NCBI RefSeq assembly: GCF_000702585.1
Contig: NZ_JNIQ01000001.1
Location: forward strand, 194,501 to 258,500
Direction of reading: 5' to 3'
From: Exiguobacterium aurantiacum DSM 6208
GTDB taxonomy: Bacteria; Bacillota; Bacilli; Exiguobacteriales; Exiguobacteriaceae
Length of the DNA: 64,000 nucleotides
Shown here: positions 24,269 through 32,284 of the stretch, in pieces
Layout of the letters: the number at the start of each line of letters is the position of its first letter
Position numbering within the stretch: position 1 is the stretch's first letter
Position numbers and translations under genes: made by a program
The notes under the pieces: generated by a model
What the model was told of the DNA's origin: nothing
Seen by the model: the letters and a program-made list of their open reading frames with translations, nothing else
Database searches by the model: none

Positions 24269-24309
24269 AAAAAGTAGACGTTCCTTCACGGGAGCGTCTA
24301 CTTCTTTTT
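24269..24309. terminator. Bidirectional terminator after queF
   Basis: AAGTAGACG... pairs with ...GCGTCTACTT, followed by a T-rich run on both strands. It is shared with the convergent TVP38 gene. Confidence 0.85.
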
Positions 24310-24954
24310 ATAGCGGTTGATTTGTTGTTTGATTGGTTCCCGGAACACGGTCGCGACGAGCGTCAGCACGACGAAGACGGCCAGGGCGAGGATGACCATC
24401 TTCAAGTCACCGCTCGCGATGCTGCTGCCGAGAAAGTTGTTCGCGAACGCACCAGGGATCATGCCGACCATGGTCGCGACTACGTAAGCCGGGAGCCTCA
24501 CTTTCGCGAGCCCTGAGGCGTAACTGACCAAGTCAAAGTTGACGAGCGGAATCAACCGTAAAATCAACACGTAAAAGAACCCGTCCTCTTCGATTTTATG
24601 TTGGATTTTCTCATAGTCGCTCGTTTCAAAATGTCGCACAAAGCGGTCCCCGAAGCAAATCGCTATATAATACGCGACGAGCGCGCTGAGCGTGGCGCCG
24701 ATGACCGTATAGACGACACCCGGCAACGTCCCGAACGCCAGTCCGCCCGCGACGGACAAGACGGACGTCGGAAATAAGATCAATGGACGAACGGTGAACA
24801 GGACGATATAAACGGCCGGGGCGAGCCAGCCGAATTGGACGATGTAATCTCGAATCTCTCCAGGCCGCAAGTCGATCCACTGATAGAGGAGCGTCGCTGT
24901 ACCGAATATGATCAAGACAATCGCAATCATCCACTGCGTTTTCCATTTGTTCAT
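24298..24954 (-). CDS. TVP38/TMEM64 (DedA-like VTT domain) membrane protein
   Basis: A 218-residue protein with about five to six helices. The re-entrant motif region FPTSVLSVAGGLAFGTLPGVVYTVIGA and the later ILRLIPLVNFDLVSYASGLAKV are typical of SNARE-associated/VTT-domain proteins, thought to act in membrane lipid handling. ATG 24954 follows GAGGGGG; the longer upstream frame is not coding. It stands alone, so the exact role is unknown. Confidence 0.85.
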   Translation of the reverse strand: MNKWKTQWMIAIVLIIFGTATLLYQWIDLRPGEIRDYIVQFGWLAPAVYIVLFTVRPLILFPTSVLSVAGGLAFGTLPGVVYTVIGATLSALVAYYIAICFGDRFVRHFETSDYEKIQHKIEEDGFFYVLILRLIPLVNFDLVSYASGLAKVRLPAYVVATMVGMIPGAFANNFLGSSIASGDLKMVILALAVFVVLTLVATVFREPIKQQINRYKKK

Positions 24955-25069
24955 CGGTCCGCCCCCTCTCTTTCTTTCATCATATCGCCTCGTCTCTAAA
25001 AAGTAACGCCTTCCTTTTTTTAGGAATCGTATTATGGTACGGTTAGAAAAAGCAGAAGGAGGAATCCCT

Positions 25070-25579
25070 ATGTATTTGGCAGATGCCATAAAACTGAAAC
25101 AACTGCTGTTGAAGCAGATCGATAAGTTGCTCGAAGAAGTCGAGCGCGTCGCGTTCATCGAGCTCGAGAAAGACGAACCGCTCCCGACGATCCAGTCGCG
25201 TTCGCTCGAGGACATCGAGGTCGAGCTCGAGTCGATCCGCTGTGACATGCGCCGCCTCGACCGCCTCGTTTGTGAAGCGAACCTGCATACCGTCGTCGAG
25301 ACGAATGACGGACCGCTCCCGCTCGTCGAAGCGATGGAGTTCGCCATTCAATTGAAGGCCCAGGCCCGCATGTATCAAGACTTGGCCGAGCGGCCGAAAC
25401 GCGAGTTCCGAACCGGTCACGGGGAAGGGACAACCGTCATCAAGCACGCCCTCTATGACCCGGAGCTTTATCGCTTAAAAGCGCGCGACGTCGAGAAACG
25501 GTCCAACCGGATCGCGAGCGCCATCGAAGCGGCCAATCACCGGACCGAAATCGAGTTTGACGCGAGCCGCTATATGTAA
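25070..25579 (+). CDS. DIP1984-like (septicolysin-type) protein
   Basis: A 169-residue, largely helical, charged protein (MYLADAIKLKQLLLKQIDKL at the N-terminus). The pattern of two long helical hairpins, ending in SNRIASAIEAANHRTEIEFD, resembles the DIP1984/septicolysin family of unknown function. ATG 25070 follows GGAGG. There is no signal or membrane helix. The family call is from memory of its pattern and is not certain. Confidence 0.6.
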   Translation: MYLADAIKLKQLLLKQIDKLLEEVERVAFIELEKDEPLPTIQSRSLEDIEVELESIRCDMRRLDRLVCEANLHTVVETNDGPLPLVEAMEFAIQLKAQARMYQDLAERPKREFRTGHGEGTTVIKHALYDPELYRLKARDVEKRSNRIASAIEAANHRTEIEFDASRYM

Positions 25580-25581
25580 CA

Positions 25582-25612
25582 AAAACGCGTCGGGGTTTGC
25601 CCGACGCGTTTT
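25582..25612. terminator. Bidirectional terminator
   Basis: AAAACGCGTCGGG pairs with CCCGACGCGTTTT. It is shared by the 25070 gene (+) and the 26111 gene (minus). Confidence 0.88.
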
Positions 25613-26111
25613 ACATGTGGTGATTGTTGTGATGATTATGATGGTCGTGATGGTGCGAGCTTGAACGGTTCCGCGGTGCCGGCTCATCGGCGAACTTCTC
25701 CCCGTCCAAAATGCCGAGCCGCTTGTATTGGCGGCCGACCCGCTCCTTCGTCTCGTCGTGCACGTGCGGCGACTCCATGACCAACTGATAGCTGCCGAGC
25801 GCGACCCGGAACGGCTCCATCTGCGTCCGTTCGACCGGGAACGACGTCACGTCACGCAAATAATCAGCGAGTCGGTTCGCCGTTTCCTCACTTGGATCAT
25901 CAGCCAAGTCGGAAGCAAACTGTTGCATATCTTTCAAGAGACTGTTCGTTTTCACTTGCTTACCGATCCCTGTAATAACGGCAAATACGATGATACCGAT
26001 AATCAAGAAAAAGAAAATCGGGAACATGATTGGCACCCCACTAAAAAACGAGTCCCCCATCCCTGTCGAATCGACCCATACCTCTTCCCCAAATGCGAAC
26101 GTGTTGACCAT
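25611..26111 (-). CDS. Membrane protein with histidine-rich tail
   Basis: A 166-residue protein of unknown family. An N-terminal segment faces one side of the membrane. A single strong helix (PIMFPIFFFLIIGIIVFAVI, about residues 28-47) follows, then a soluble helical domain of about 95 residues and a C-terminal tail with 9 His in the last 14 residues (HHHDHHNHHNNHHM). The tail could bind Ni, Zn or Cu, but no metal gene is adjacent. ATG 26111 follows GGGGGAG. Confidence 0.78.
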   Translation of the reverse strand: MVNTFAFGEEVWVDSTGMGDSFFSGVPIMFPIFFFLIIGIIVFAVITGIGKQVKTNSLLKDMQQFASDLADDPSEETANRLADYLRDVTSFPVERTQMEPFRVALGSYQLVMESPHVHDETKERVGRQYKRLGILDGEKFADEPAPRNRSSSHHHDHHNHHNNHHM

Positions 26112-26170
26112 GACGTCTCCCCCTTTTTTCCTAATATACGGACGCCGCTTCATTTGGTTTCAAGCCCACG

Positions 26171-26198
26171 AAAAAAAGCCGCGGCACTCGCCACGGCT
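26171..26198 (-). terminator. Terminator of GNAT gene
   Basis: AGCCG/CGGCT-type stem (26177-26198) with a T-run on the minus strand. Confidence 0.8.
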
Positions 26199-26204
26199 CA
26201 ATCA

Positions 26205-26660
26205 TCAGTTCAATTGTTTCTCCATCATGATGCGTGGTTCGTGATCTTCCGTATACGCCCCCATGATGTCGTAGCCACACAACAAGTTCAAGATGATGAC
26301 ACCCTTGTTCGTGTTGCGCGCTTTCGTCCGAATCGAATGGAACCCTTGCGCTTTCACCCATTCGAGTTGCGTGTCCATCAGCTTGCGTCCGATGCCATGC
26401 TTTTGAAACTCGGGGTGGACACCGCCGGCCCAGCTATAAAAACGATACGGCTCGGCCTCGTAGCCGATTTTGAAACCGACGAGACGCTCGTCCGAGAACG
26501 CGAGCAACACGAGCGGGTTCGCATGGCGGTACAGTCGCTCTTTAAAACGAAGTTGATCGATGTCCCCGTATAACGTGCGGTACAGGTTAAAGAATTCCTC
26601 TTCAAAGTCTTTGAAATTCGTCGTCACATCTTTCACGATAAATGAACTGGTCGTACTCAT
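26205..26660 (-). CDS. GNAT-family N-acetyltransferase
   Basis: A 151-residue acetyltransferase. The acetyl-CoA loop lies in GGVHPEFQKHGIGRKLMDTQLEW. A C-terminal segment (TKARNTNKGVIILNLLCGYDIMG) matches the usual beta-5/alpha-4 region. The substrate is unknown. ATG 26660 follows AAAGGGG; the N-terminal extension of the longer frame is very basic and unlikely to be translated. Confidence 0.85.
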   Translation of the reverse strand: MSTTSSFIVKDVTTNFKDFEEEFFNLYRTLYGDIDQLRFKERLYRHANPLVLLAFSDERLVGFKIGYEAEPYRFYSWAGGVHPEFQKHGIGRKLMDTQLEWVKAQGFHSIRTKARNTNKGVIILNLLCGYDIMGAYTEDHEPRIMMEKQLN

Positions 26661-26718
26661 CTTTCCATCCCCTTTCGAAATATGGACAAGTGGTTCGTAC
26701 GCCTGTACCTTTCGCCGT

Positions 26719-27483
26719 TTACTCCGTTTTTCCTGTCTCGCGCGCAAAAGCGGTCAAACCTTTTTGTTTATACACGCCGAGCGAACGCTTCGGGAGGCTC
26801 TTCACCATCCAATTTTTTAAGATACGTTGCTTCTCTTCCGCCCGTAGTCCGTATCCGTCTGTCACGACATGGCGCGCCCGTGTCGTCACATCATACAGCG
26901 AAATGGCGGCAGCGACCGAGATATTCAAACTTTGGACGTACCCCTGCATCGGGATCACGTAATTCCCGTCCGCCTTGGCGAGCGCCGTTTCTGAGACACC
27001 ATGATGTTCATTCCCAAACAAGAGCACGGTCGGTTTTGACACATCGATACCTTCGAGCGGGACCGCCTCTTCACTGAGTGCCGTCGCGAGCACTTGATAG
27101 CCGTCCGCCTTCAATCGATCAATCGCGTCTTCGATTGATCGGTGTTCGACCACATCGACCCAACGATCGGCGCTTTTCGCGATAATCGAGTTCGGTTTGA
27201 ATTTGGCCCGGCCCTCGACGACGTGCAACGTCTGGACACCGAACGCGTCGGCCGAACGAAGCACGGCCGACTGGTTGTGCGGATCATCGACCCCTTCCGT
27301 CAAAATCGTGATATGGTTCGTCCGTAAATCCAATACTTCCTGCATACGCTTGACGCGGTCCGGCATCAACATGCTATACAGCAGCCGGTCCTCTTCTAAT
27401 AGAAGGCCTGACTGTAACAATTCTTCAAGCAATGCTGCTTGCTCTTCTTTTGATAACGCCGATGTCGTCTGTCTCCATCCCAT
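26719..27483 (-). CDS. trmH: tRNA (guanosine-2'-O-)-methyltransferase TrmH
   Basis: A 254-residue SPOUT-class enzyme. Motif 1 (NQSAVLRSADAFG), motif 2 (LLFGNEHHGVSE) and motif 3 (IPMQGYVQSLNISVAAAISLY) are complete, including the conserved Arg, Glu and Ser/Asn residues. The extended N- and C-terminal parts fit TrmH, which methylates the 2'-OH of G18 in tRNAs, rather than rRNA enzymes of the same family. ATG 27483 follows AAAGGGG. Confidence 0.88.
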   Translation of the reverse strand: MGWRQTTSALSKEEQAALLEELLQSGLLLEEDRLLYSMLMPDRVKRMQEVLDLRTNHITILTEGVDDPHNQSAVLRSADAFGVQTLHVVEGRAKFKPNSIIAKSADRWVDVVEHRSIEDAIDRLKADGYQVLATALSEEAVPLEGIDVSKPTVLLFGNEHHGVSETALAKADGNYVIPMQGYVQSLNISVAAAISLYDVTTRARHVVTDGYGLRAEEKQRILKNWMVKSLPKRSLGVYKQKGLTAFARETGKTE

Positions 27484-27601
27484 TTGTCTCGCCCCTTTCA
27501 ACCTTTAGTATTGTAGCGAGATTCGTTCCGACTGACAAGCGACTGATGAAACGAATCGAATCTGTTTCAATGATGAAAATCTATGAAAATTAGGAAAACG
27601 G

Positions 27602-27630
27602 TTGCACAACTCTATGCAATCGATTACAAT
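27602..27630 (+). promoter_or_regulatory. SigA promoter of PTS gene
   Basis: TTGCAC (27602-27607) and TACAAT (27625-27630) with a 17-bp spacer. The -10 element overlaps the first LacI-type operator. Confidence 0.75.
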
Positions 27631-27650
27631 CATTAATGCAAGCGATTGCA
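27615..27650. promoter_or_regulatory. Two tandem LacI/CcpA-type operators
   Basis: TGCAATCGATTACA (27615-27628) and TGCAAGCGATTGCA (27637-27650) are near-palindromic with a central CG, spaced 22 bp centre to centre (two helix turns). They cover the -10 and the likely transcription start, so binding should repress. They could be cre sites for CcpA or sites for a dedicated sugar repressor such as MalR. Confidence 0.65.
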
Positions 27651-27704
27651 TAGACGGTCGCCACAAACAGATAAAAAGTTCCGCACAGGAAGGAAGCGTA
27701 TAGC

Positions 27705-29333
27705 ATGAAACAACTCATCTCGTTCGATTTTTGGCAGAAACTCGGTAAGGCTTTGATGGTCGTCATCGCCGTCATGCCAGCTGCCGGTCTTATGATTTCA
27801 ATCGGCAAACTCATCGGTATGTCTGCCGGAGACGTCGGCATCTTGCTGACGACAGCTCGTATCATTGAAGACTTAGGTTGGGGAATTATCGTTAACCTAC
27901 ATATCTTGTTCGCGGTCGCCATCGGTGGCTCGTGGGCAAAAGACAAAGCGGGCGGTGCCTTTGCCGCGCTCATCGCTTTCATCTTGATCAACCGCGTCAC
28001 AGGCGCCATCTTCAACGTCAACGGCGCTATGCTTCAAGATTCGACAGCGACCGTGAAGTCGCTCTTTGGAGCCGACCTCGTCGTCGCCGACTATTTCACG
28101 TCTGTTCTCGGTTCTCCTGCCCTCAACATGGGTGTGTTCGTCGGGATCATCGCCGGTTTCCTCGGTGGTGCGCTCTACAACAAGTTCTACAACTTCAACA
28201 AATTGCCGAACGCCCTCTCGTTCTTTAACGGAAAGCGTTTCGTCCCATTCGTCGTCATCCTCGGTTCAGTCCTCGCGGCCATCGCGCTCTCAATCGTCTG
28301 GCCGACGATTCAAGGAGCACTCAACAGCTTCGGTGAATGGATCGCGACGTCACGCAACACGGCACCAGTCCTCGCGCCGTTCATCTACGGGGCACTCGAG
28401 CGTTTGCTCTTGCCGTTCGGTTTGCACCACATGCTCACCGTACCAATGAACTATACGGAGCTCGGCGGCACGTACACGATTTTGACAGGTGCGACAGCCG
28501 GCTCGGTCGTCGCCGGACAAGATCCGCTCTGGTTGGCATGGGTGACGGACCTCGTCAACCTTCGTGCTGCTGGTGATACAGCTGCTTACAACGCACTCCT
28601 CGCGGACGTCGTCCCGGCCCGTTTCAAAGTCGGACAAGTGCTCTTGTCGTTCGCCGCGCTCATCGGTGCCGCCTACGCGATGTACCGTAACGTCGACGCT
28701 GACAAGAAAGCACAATACAAGCCGATGTTCTTATCGGCCGGTCTCGCTGTCTTCTTGACAGGTGTCACAGAACCGATCGAGTTCATGTTCATGTTTGTCG
28801 CGCCAGTGCTCTACGTCGTTTATGCGCTTATGGCCGGTGCCGCCTTCGCCTTGGCGGACATCATCGACCTGCGTGTTCACGCGTTCGGTGCCATCGAGTT
28901 GCTCACGCGCATCCCGATGATCGTCAAAGCGGGTCTCCTTCAAGACTTGATCAACTTCTTCCTCGTCGCCATCGCGTTCTTCTTCATCAACTTCGGTGTG
29001 TTCAACTTCTTCATCAAGAAGATGAACTTGCCGACGCCAGGACGTAACGGCAACTACATGGAAGAAGTCAGCGAGAAATCGACTGTTACCGGCAACGAGC
29101 AGGTCATGGGGATTATCGCCCTTCTCGGTGGGGAAGAAAATATTGAAGACGTCGACGCGTGCATGACACGTCTGCGCGTCACGGTTAAAGATATGTCACT
29201 CGTCTCGGAAGAGAGCGAATGGAAAAAGAACGGCGCCATGGGTCTCATCTTGAAAGACCGCGGTGTCCAAGCAATCTACGGCCCGAAAGCCGACGTATTG
29301 AAGTCAGACATTCAAGACGTCATCGGAGCATAA
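27705..29333 (+). CDS. PTS transporter subunit EIICB (glucose/maltose/GlcNAc family)
   Basis: A 542-residue phosphotransferase-system permease. The EIIC domain (residues 1 to about 425) has about ten helices and the family signature FGLHHMLTVPMNYTELGG and TEPIEFMFMFVAPVLY. A linker (TPGRNG) leads to the EIIB domain, whose phosphocysteine lies in VDACMTRLRVTV. There is no EIIA domain, so phosphate must come from a separate EIIA. The sugar cannot be fixed; glucose, maltose or N-acetylglucosamine types are similar. The gene is under a promoter with double operators and is followed by a terminator and the phosphodiesterase-like gene. Confidence 0.88.
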   Translation: MKQLISFDFWQKLGKALMVVIAVMPAAGLMISIGKLIGMSAGDVGILLTTARIIEDLGWGIIVNLHILFAVAIGGSWAKDKAGGAFAALIAFILINRVTGAIFNVNGAMLQDSTATVKSLFGADLVVADYFTSVLGSPALNMGVFVGIIAGFLGGALYNKFYNFNKLPNALSFFNGKRFVPFVVILGSVLAAIALSIVWPTIQGALNSFGEWIATSRNTAPVLAPFIYGALERLLLPFGLHHMLTVPMNYTELGGTYTILTGATAGSVVAGQDPLWLAWVTDLVNLRAAGDTAAYNALLADVVPARFKVGQVLLSFAALIGAAYAMYRNVDADKKAQYKPMFLSAGLAVFLTGVTEPIEFMFMFVAPVLYVVYALMAGAAFALADIIDLRVHAFGAIELLTRIPMIVKAGLLQDLINFFLVAIAFFFINFGVFNFFIKKMNLPTPGRNGNYMEEVSEKSTVTGNEQVMGIIALLGGEENIEDVDACMTRLRVTVKDMSLVSEESEWKKNGAMGLILKDRGVQAIYGPKADVLKSDIQDVIGA

Positions 29334-29335
29334 TC

Positions 29336-29369
29336 AACAGGCCAGCTCGCTCGAGTTGGCCTGTTTTTT
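29336..29369 (+). terminator. Terminator after PTS gene
   Basis: AACAGGCCA pairs with TGGCCTGTT, followed by T6, only 16 bases before the next start codon. Confidence 0.85.
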
Positions 29370-29385
29370 CTAAAGGAGGACTATC

Positions 29386-30177
29386 GTGAACATTTTGACG
29401 CTCAACTGCCACGCCTGGTTAGAAGACCGCCAACAAGAAAAAATCGATTTCATCGTCGAACGGATCGCGAGCGAGGAGTATGATATCATCGCGCTCCAAG
29501 AGGTGAATCAACACAAAGAGGCCCCGATTGTCGACGGAATCGTCCGTGAGAACAACTTCGCCCACGTGCTCGTCGAACGCTTGAAAGAAGTCGGCGTGAC
29601 GTATCACATGACGTGGGACTTCGCCCACTACGGCTACGATGTCTATGAAGAAGGCGTCGCCATTCTCTCGCGCACCCCGTTTTTATCGACCGAGTCGTTC
29701 TTCGTCTCGAAGACGACCGATCCGAACAACTACAAGTCTCGGAAGATCGTCAAAGCGATGGTCGATGGATTTGATGCGCCGACGGCCGTCTACTCTTGTC
29801 ATCTCGGTTGGTGGCACGACGAAGAAGAACCTGTCCGTCATCAGCTCGATGAATTGTTGCGTCGTGTCGAGGATGATGACCGCGCCCTTCTCCTCGGTGA
29901 CTTCAACAACGACGCCTTCATCCGCGGGGAAGGTTACGATTATTTGATGGATCACGGTCTACAGGACCTGTTCACGCTCGCGACGGAACGTGAAGGTGAC
30001 GCGACCGTCCAAGGTAAGATCGCCGGATGGGACGAGAACAAGCAGGCGCTCCGGATCGACTTGATGTTGACGAACGCGCCGATCCACGTGTCTCGACATG
30101 CCGTCGTCTTTAACGGTGAGAACGGCCCCATCGTCTCCGACCATGCCGGTGTCGAAGCGACCGCGTTTTGGCGTTAA
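29386..30177 (+). CDS. Endonuclease/exonuclease/phosphatase family protein
   Basis: A 263-residue EEP-superfamily metal-dependent hydrolase. Visible motifs are TLNCHAW (Asn), IIALQEVNQ (metal-binding Glu), LLGDFNND (Asp/Asn) and the final SDHAGVEA (catalytic His). There is no signal peptide, so it is cytoplasmic. The superfamily includes phosphodiesterases, sphingomyelinase-like enzymes and nucleases. It starts with GTG behind AAAGGAGGA. It lies directly after the PTS gene with a terminator between them, so partial read-through would link it to sugar uptake. Confidence 0.83.
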   Translation: MNILTLNCHAWLEDRQQEKIDFIVERIASEEYDIIALQEVNQHKEAPIVDGIVRENNFAHVLVERLKEVGVTYHMTWDFAHYGYDVYEEGVAILSRTPFLSTESFFVSKTTDPNNYKSRKIVKAMVDGFDAPTAVYSCHLGWWHDEEEPVRHQLDELLRRVEDDDRALLLGDFNNDAFIRGEGYDYLMDHGLQDLFTLATEREGDATVQGKIAGWDENKQALRIDLMLTNAPIHVSRHAVVFNGENGPIVSDHAGVEATAFWR

Positions 30178-30181
30178 CTTG

Positions 30182-30217
30182 ACCCTTTTCTTTCACACGG
30201 TGAGAGAAAAGGGTTTT
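30182..30217 (+). terminator. Terminator after EEP gene
   Basis: ACCCTTTTCT pairs with AGAGAAAAGGGT-type arm, followed by TTTTG. Confidence 0.7.
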
Positions 30218-30292
30218 GCTTTTGGCGAAAGTTCGGTATCGTTGGAGACGACTGAAGTCTAACAACCTTGAACGAAAGAAGTGATTTTTATT

Positions 30293-31474
30293 TTGACGAC
30301 TACCTCATCGCTCAGTCGCACGGACTGGACGCTTATCTTATCGCTCGCCCTCTTAACGTTCGTGCTCGGGACGAGCGAGTTCGTCATCGTCGGGATCTTG
30401 CCCGACATCGCCGATGGGCTATCCATCTCGATTGCGACGGCCGGTACGCTCGTATCGGCGTTCGCCATCACGTTCGCCATCGGGACACCGCTCACGATGT
30501 CATTCACGAGCCATTTACCGAAACGAAAGCTCATGCTCACGCTGACGGCCCTCTTTATCGTCTTCAACTTGTTCAGCAGCCTCGCGCCGACGTACGCCAT
30601 CTTGCTCACACTTCGAATGTTGACCGCTGTCGTGACCGGTGTCCTCATCTCGCTCGCCATGCTCGTCGCGAGCGAATCGGTACCACCCGGAAAGCGCGGC
30701 ATCGCCATCTCGTTCATCTTCGGTGGGTTCACGATGGCGAACGTGTTCGGTGTCCCACTCGGCACGTTAATCGGGCAACGGAGCGGTTGGGAGACGACGT
30801 TCATCTTGACGACCGTCTTAGGTGTCGTCGCATTCATCGCCGTCTACCGTGTCGTCCCGAGCCAGTTGACGAGCGCGAAGACGTCGATTGCCGATCAATT
30901 GCGCCTGTTGACGAACCCTCGGATTTTAATCGCGTTCTTCATCCCGGCTTTCGGCTTCGGTGCGACGTATGTCGTCTACACGTACCTCGTCCCGATTTTA
31001 AAAGACGTGCTCGGTGTGCCGGTCGCTTGGGTCAGCCCGATTCTGTTAGCTTACGGGTTCATCTCGATCTTCAGCAACATGGCGGCTGGAAAGATTGCGA
31101 GCCACAATCCGATCGGCCGTCTGCGTTTCGTTTTTCTCATCCAGGCGTTCGTCTTGGCGGCCCTGTATGTGACGACGTCGAATGTGACGCTCGGTCTCAT
31201 CAATATCGCGCTCATGTCATTCATGGCCATCCTGCTCACGACTTCGACGCAACTGTATTTAATCGATTTGGCCGAGAAGTTCAATCCGGACGCGAAAGGA
31301 CTCGCTTCGTCACTCATGCCAGTGGCAAGCAATGTCGGGATTGGGATGGGCTCTGCGCTCGGCGGACTCGTCTACGCGAACGCACCCGTCATGACACTCG
31401 CCCTCGTCGCCGGTGCCGTCGCTCTCGTGACCGCCTTACTCACCACGGTCAGCTATACGCTCGACCGACGTTAA
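30293..31474 (+). CDS. MFS transporter, DHA1 (drug:H+ antiporter) type
   Basis: A 393-residue, 12-helix permease. The N-terminal helix carries SEFVIVGILPDIA, a typical mark of the AraJ/YdhP-like DHA1 efflux group. Helix 5 motif C and the loop region around SESVPPGKRG are also present. Export of drugs or sugars is possible; the substrate is unknown. The start is probably TTG 30293, 9 bases after AAGAAGTGA; a GTG at 30281 is the alternative. Confidence 0.83.
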   Translation: MTTTSSLSRTDWTLILSLALLTFVLGTSEFVIVGILPDIADGLSISIATAGTLVSAFAITFAIGTPLTMSFTSHLPKRKLMLTLTALFIVFNLFSSLAPTYAILLTLRMLTAVVTGVLISLAMLVASESVPPGKRGIAISFIFGGFTMANVFGVPLGTLIGQRSGWETTFILTTVLGVVAFIAVYRVVPSQLTSAKTSIADQLRLLTNPRILIAFFIPAFGFGATYVVYTYLVPILKDVLGVPVAWVSPILLAYGFISIFSNMAAGKIASHNPIGRLRFVFLIQAFVLAALYVTTSNVTLGLINIALMSFMAILLTTSTQLYLIDLAEKFNPDAKGLASSLMPVASNVGIGMGSALGGLVYANAPVMTLALVAGAVALVTALLTTVSYTLDRR

Positions 31475-31505
31475 AACAGCGTGCCCACCTCGGGCACGCT
31501 GTTTT
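31473..31505. terminator. Bidirectional terminator
   Basis: AAAACAGCGTGCCC pairs with GGGCACGCTGTTTT around ACCTC. It is shared by the MFS gene and the convergent hydrolase. Confidence 0.9.
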
Positions 31506-32209
31506 CATAACCAATCCAATATGTGTTCAATCGTTTCGTCGAGCTGTTGTTTCGCACTGAGCGGACTGTCATTATCCCCATCTTGCGGCCCATACATGCC
31601 AAAGTTGGCATGGTTGCCACCTTCGATTTGATGGAACGTGGCATCCCTCGGGATGTTGTCACGGCTCGCCTCGATATCAGCCGGCGTCGCCAACCCATCG
31701 AATTCACCTGAGATGGACAACACACGCAGCTCGCTCTCCGCCATCGAGCTGATCGGATACGATGCGAGGAAGATGACCCCATCGACGCGTTCTTCGTTCT
31801 CGAGCGCGAAGCCGGAGGCGGCCGACCCGCCGAGCGAGTGTCCGGCGACGATCCAACGTTCGACGTTTGGATGGGCATCGATGATTGTCTCTGCCGCATC
31901 GATGTCTAAAATTCCTAAATTTAAGCGAAGTGACGGAATCGCCACAAAAATTCCTTCTTCCGCCAATCGGGATCCGTAGTAAGCGTACGCCTCTTTGTCG
32001 ACTTTCGCACCCGGATACAGGATGATTCCGACTTCACTTTCCGGGTCACCGAATTCGAGTCGATTGTCCACTTCCGTCGCCTCAGCCGCGTAACCAAGCG
32101 CTTCCTCAGTCGGTCCGTACGTCAGTTGCGTCCACACAAGAACCCCGATGACGGCGACTAAAATGAGTCCAAGTAGACCAAGGCCAATCCATTTCATTTT
32201 TTTCTTCAT
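31505..32209 (-). CDS. Alpha/beta hydrolase, membrane-anchored
   Basis: A 234-residue protein with an N-terminal membrane helix (WIGLGLLGLILVAVIGVLVW) and an extracytoplasmic hydrolase domain. The nucleophile Ser is in IVAGHSLGGSAA, an Asp in SISGEFDGL, and the His in EGGNHANFG. This resembles the dienelactone-hydrolase-like family. The substrate is unknown. ATG 32209 follows GGAGG. Confidence 0.85.
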   Translation of the reverse strand: MKKKMKWIGLGLLGLILVAVIGVLVWTQLTYGPTEEALGYAAEATEVDNRLEFGDPESEVGIILYPGAKVDKEAYAYYGSRLAEEGIFVAIPSLRLNLGILDIDAAETIIDAHPNVERWIVAGHSLGGSAASGFALENEERVDGVIFLASYPISSMAESELRVLSISGEFDGLATPADIEASRDNIPRDATFHQIEGGNHANFGMYGPQDGDNDSPLSAKQQLDETIEHILDWL

Positions 32210-32284
32210 TATATTACCTCCATTTGCATCCGTTTCAAGGTCACGGTACACTTATAGAAAAAAGGGAAATACCAGGGGGACACC

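Noticed and set aside
24955-25347. N-terminal extension of the TVP38 reading frame
   Set aside because: Low-complexity Ser/Arg sequence antisense to the 25070 gene; the ATG at 24954 has GAGGGGG just upstream.
30268-31560. 430-codon frame overlapping the MFS gene
   Set aside because: It is extremely rich in Arg and His with no motif, the usual shadow of a GC-rich third position in the true frame.
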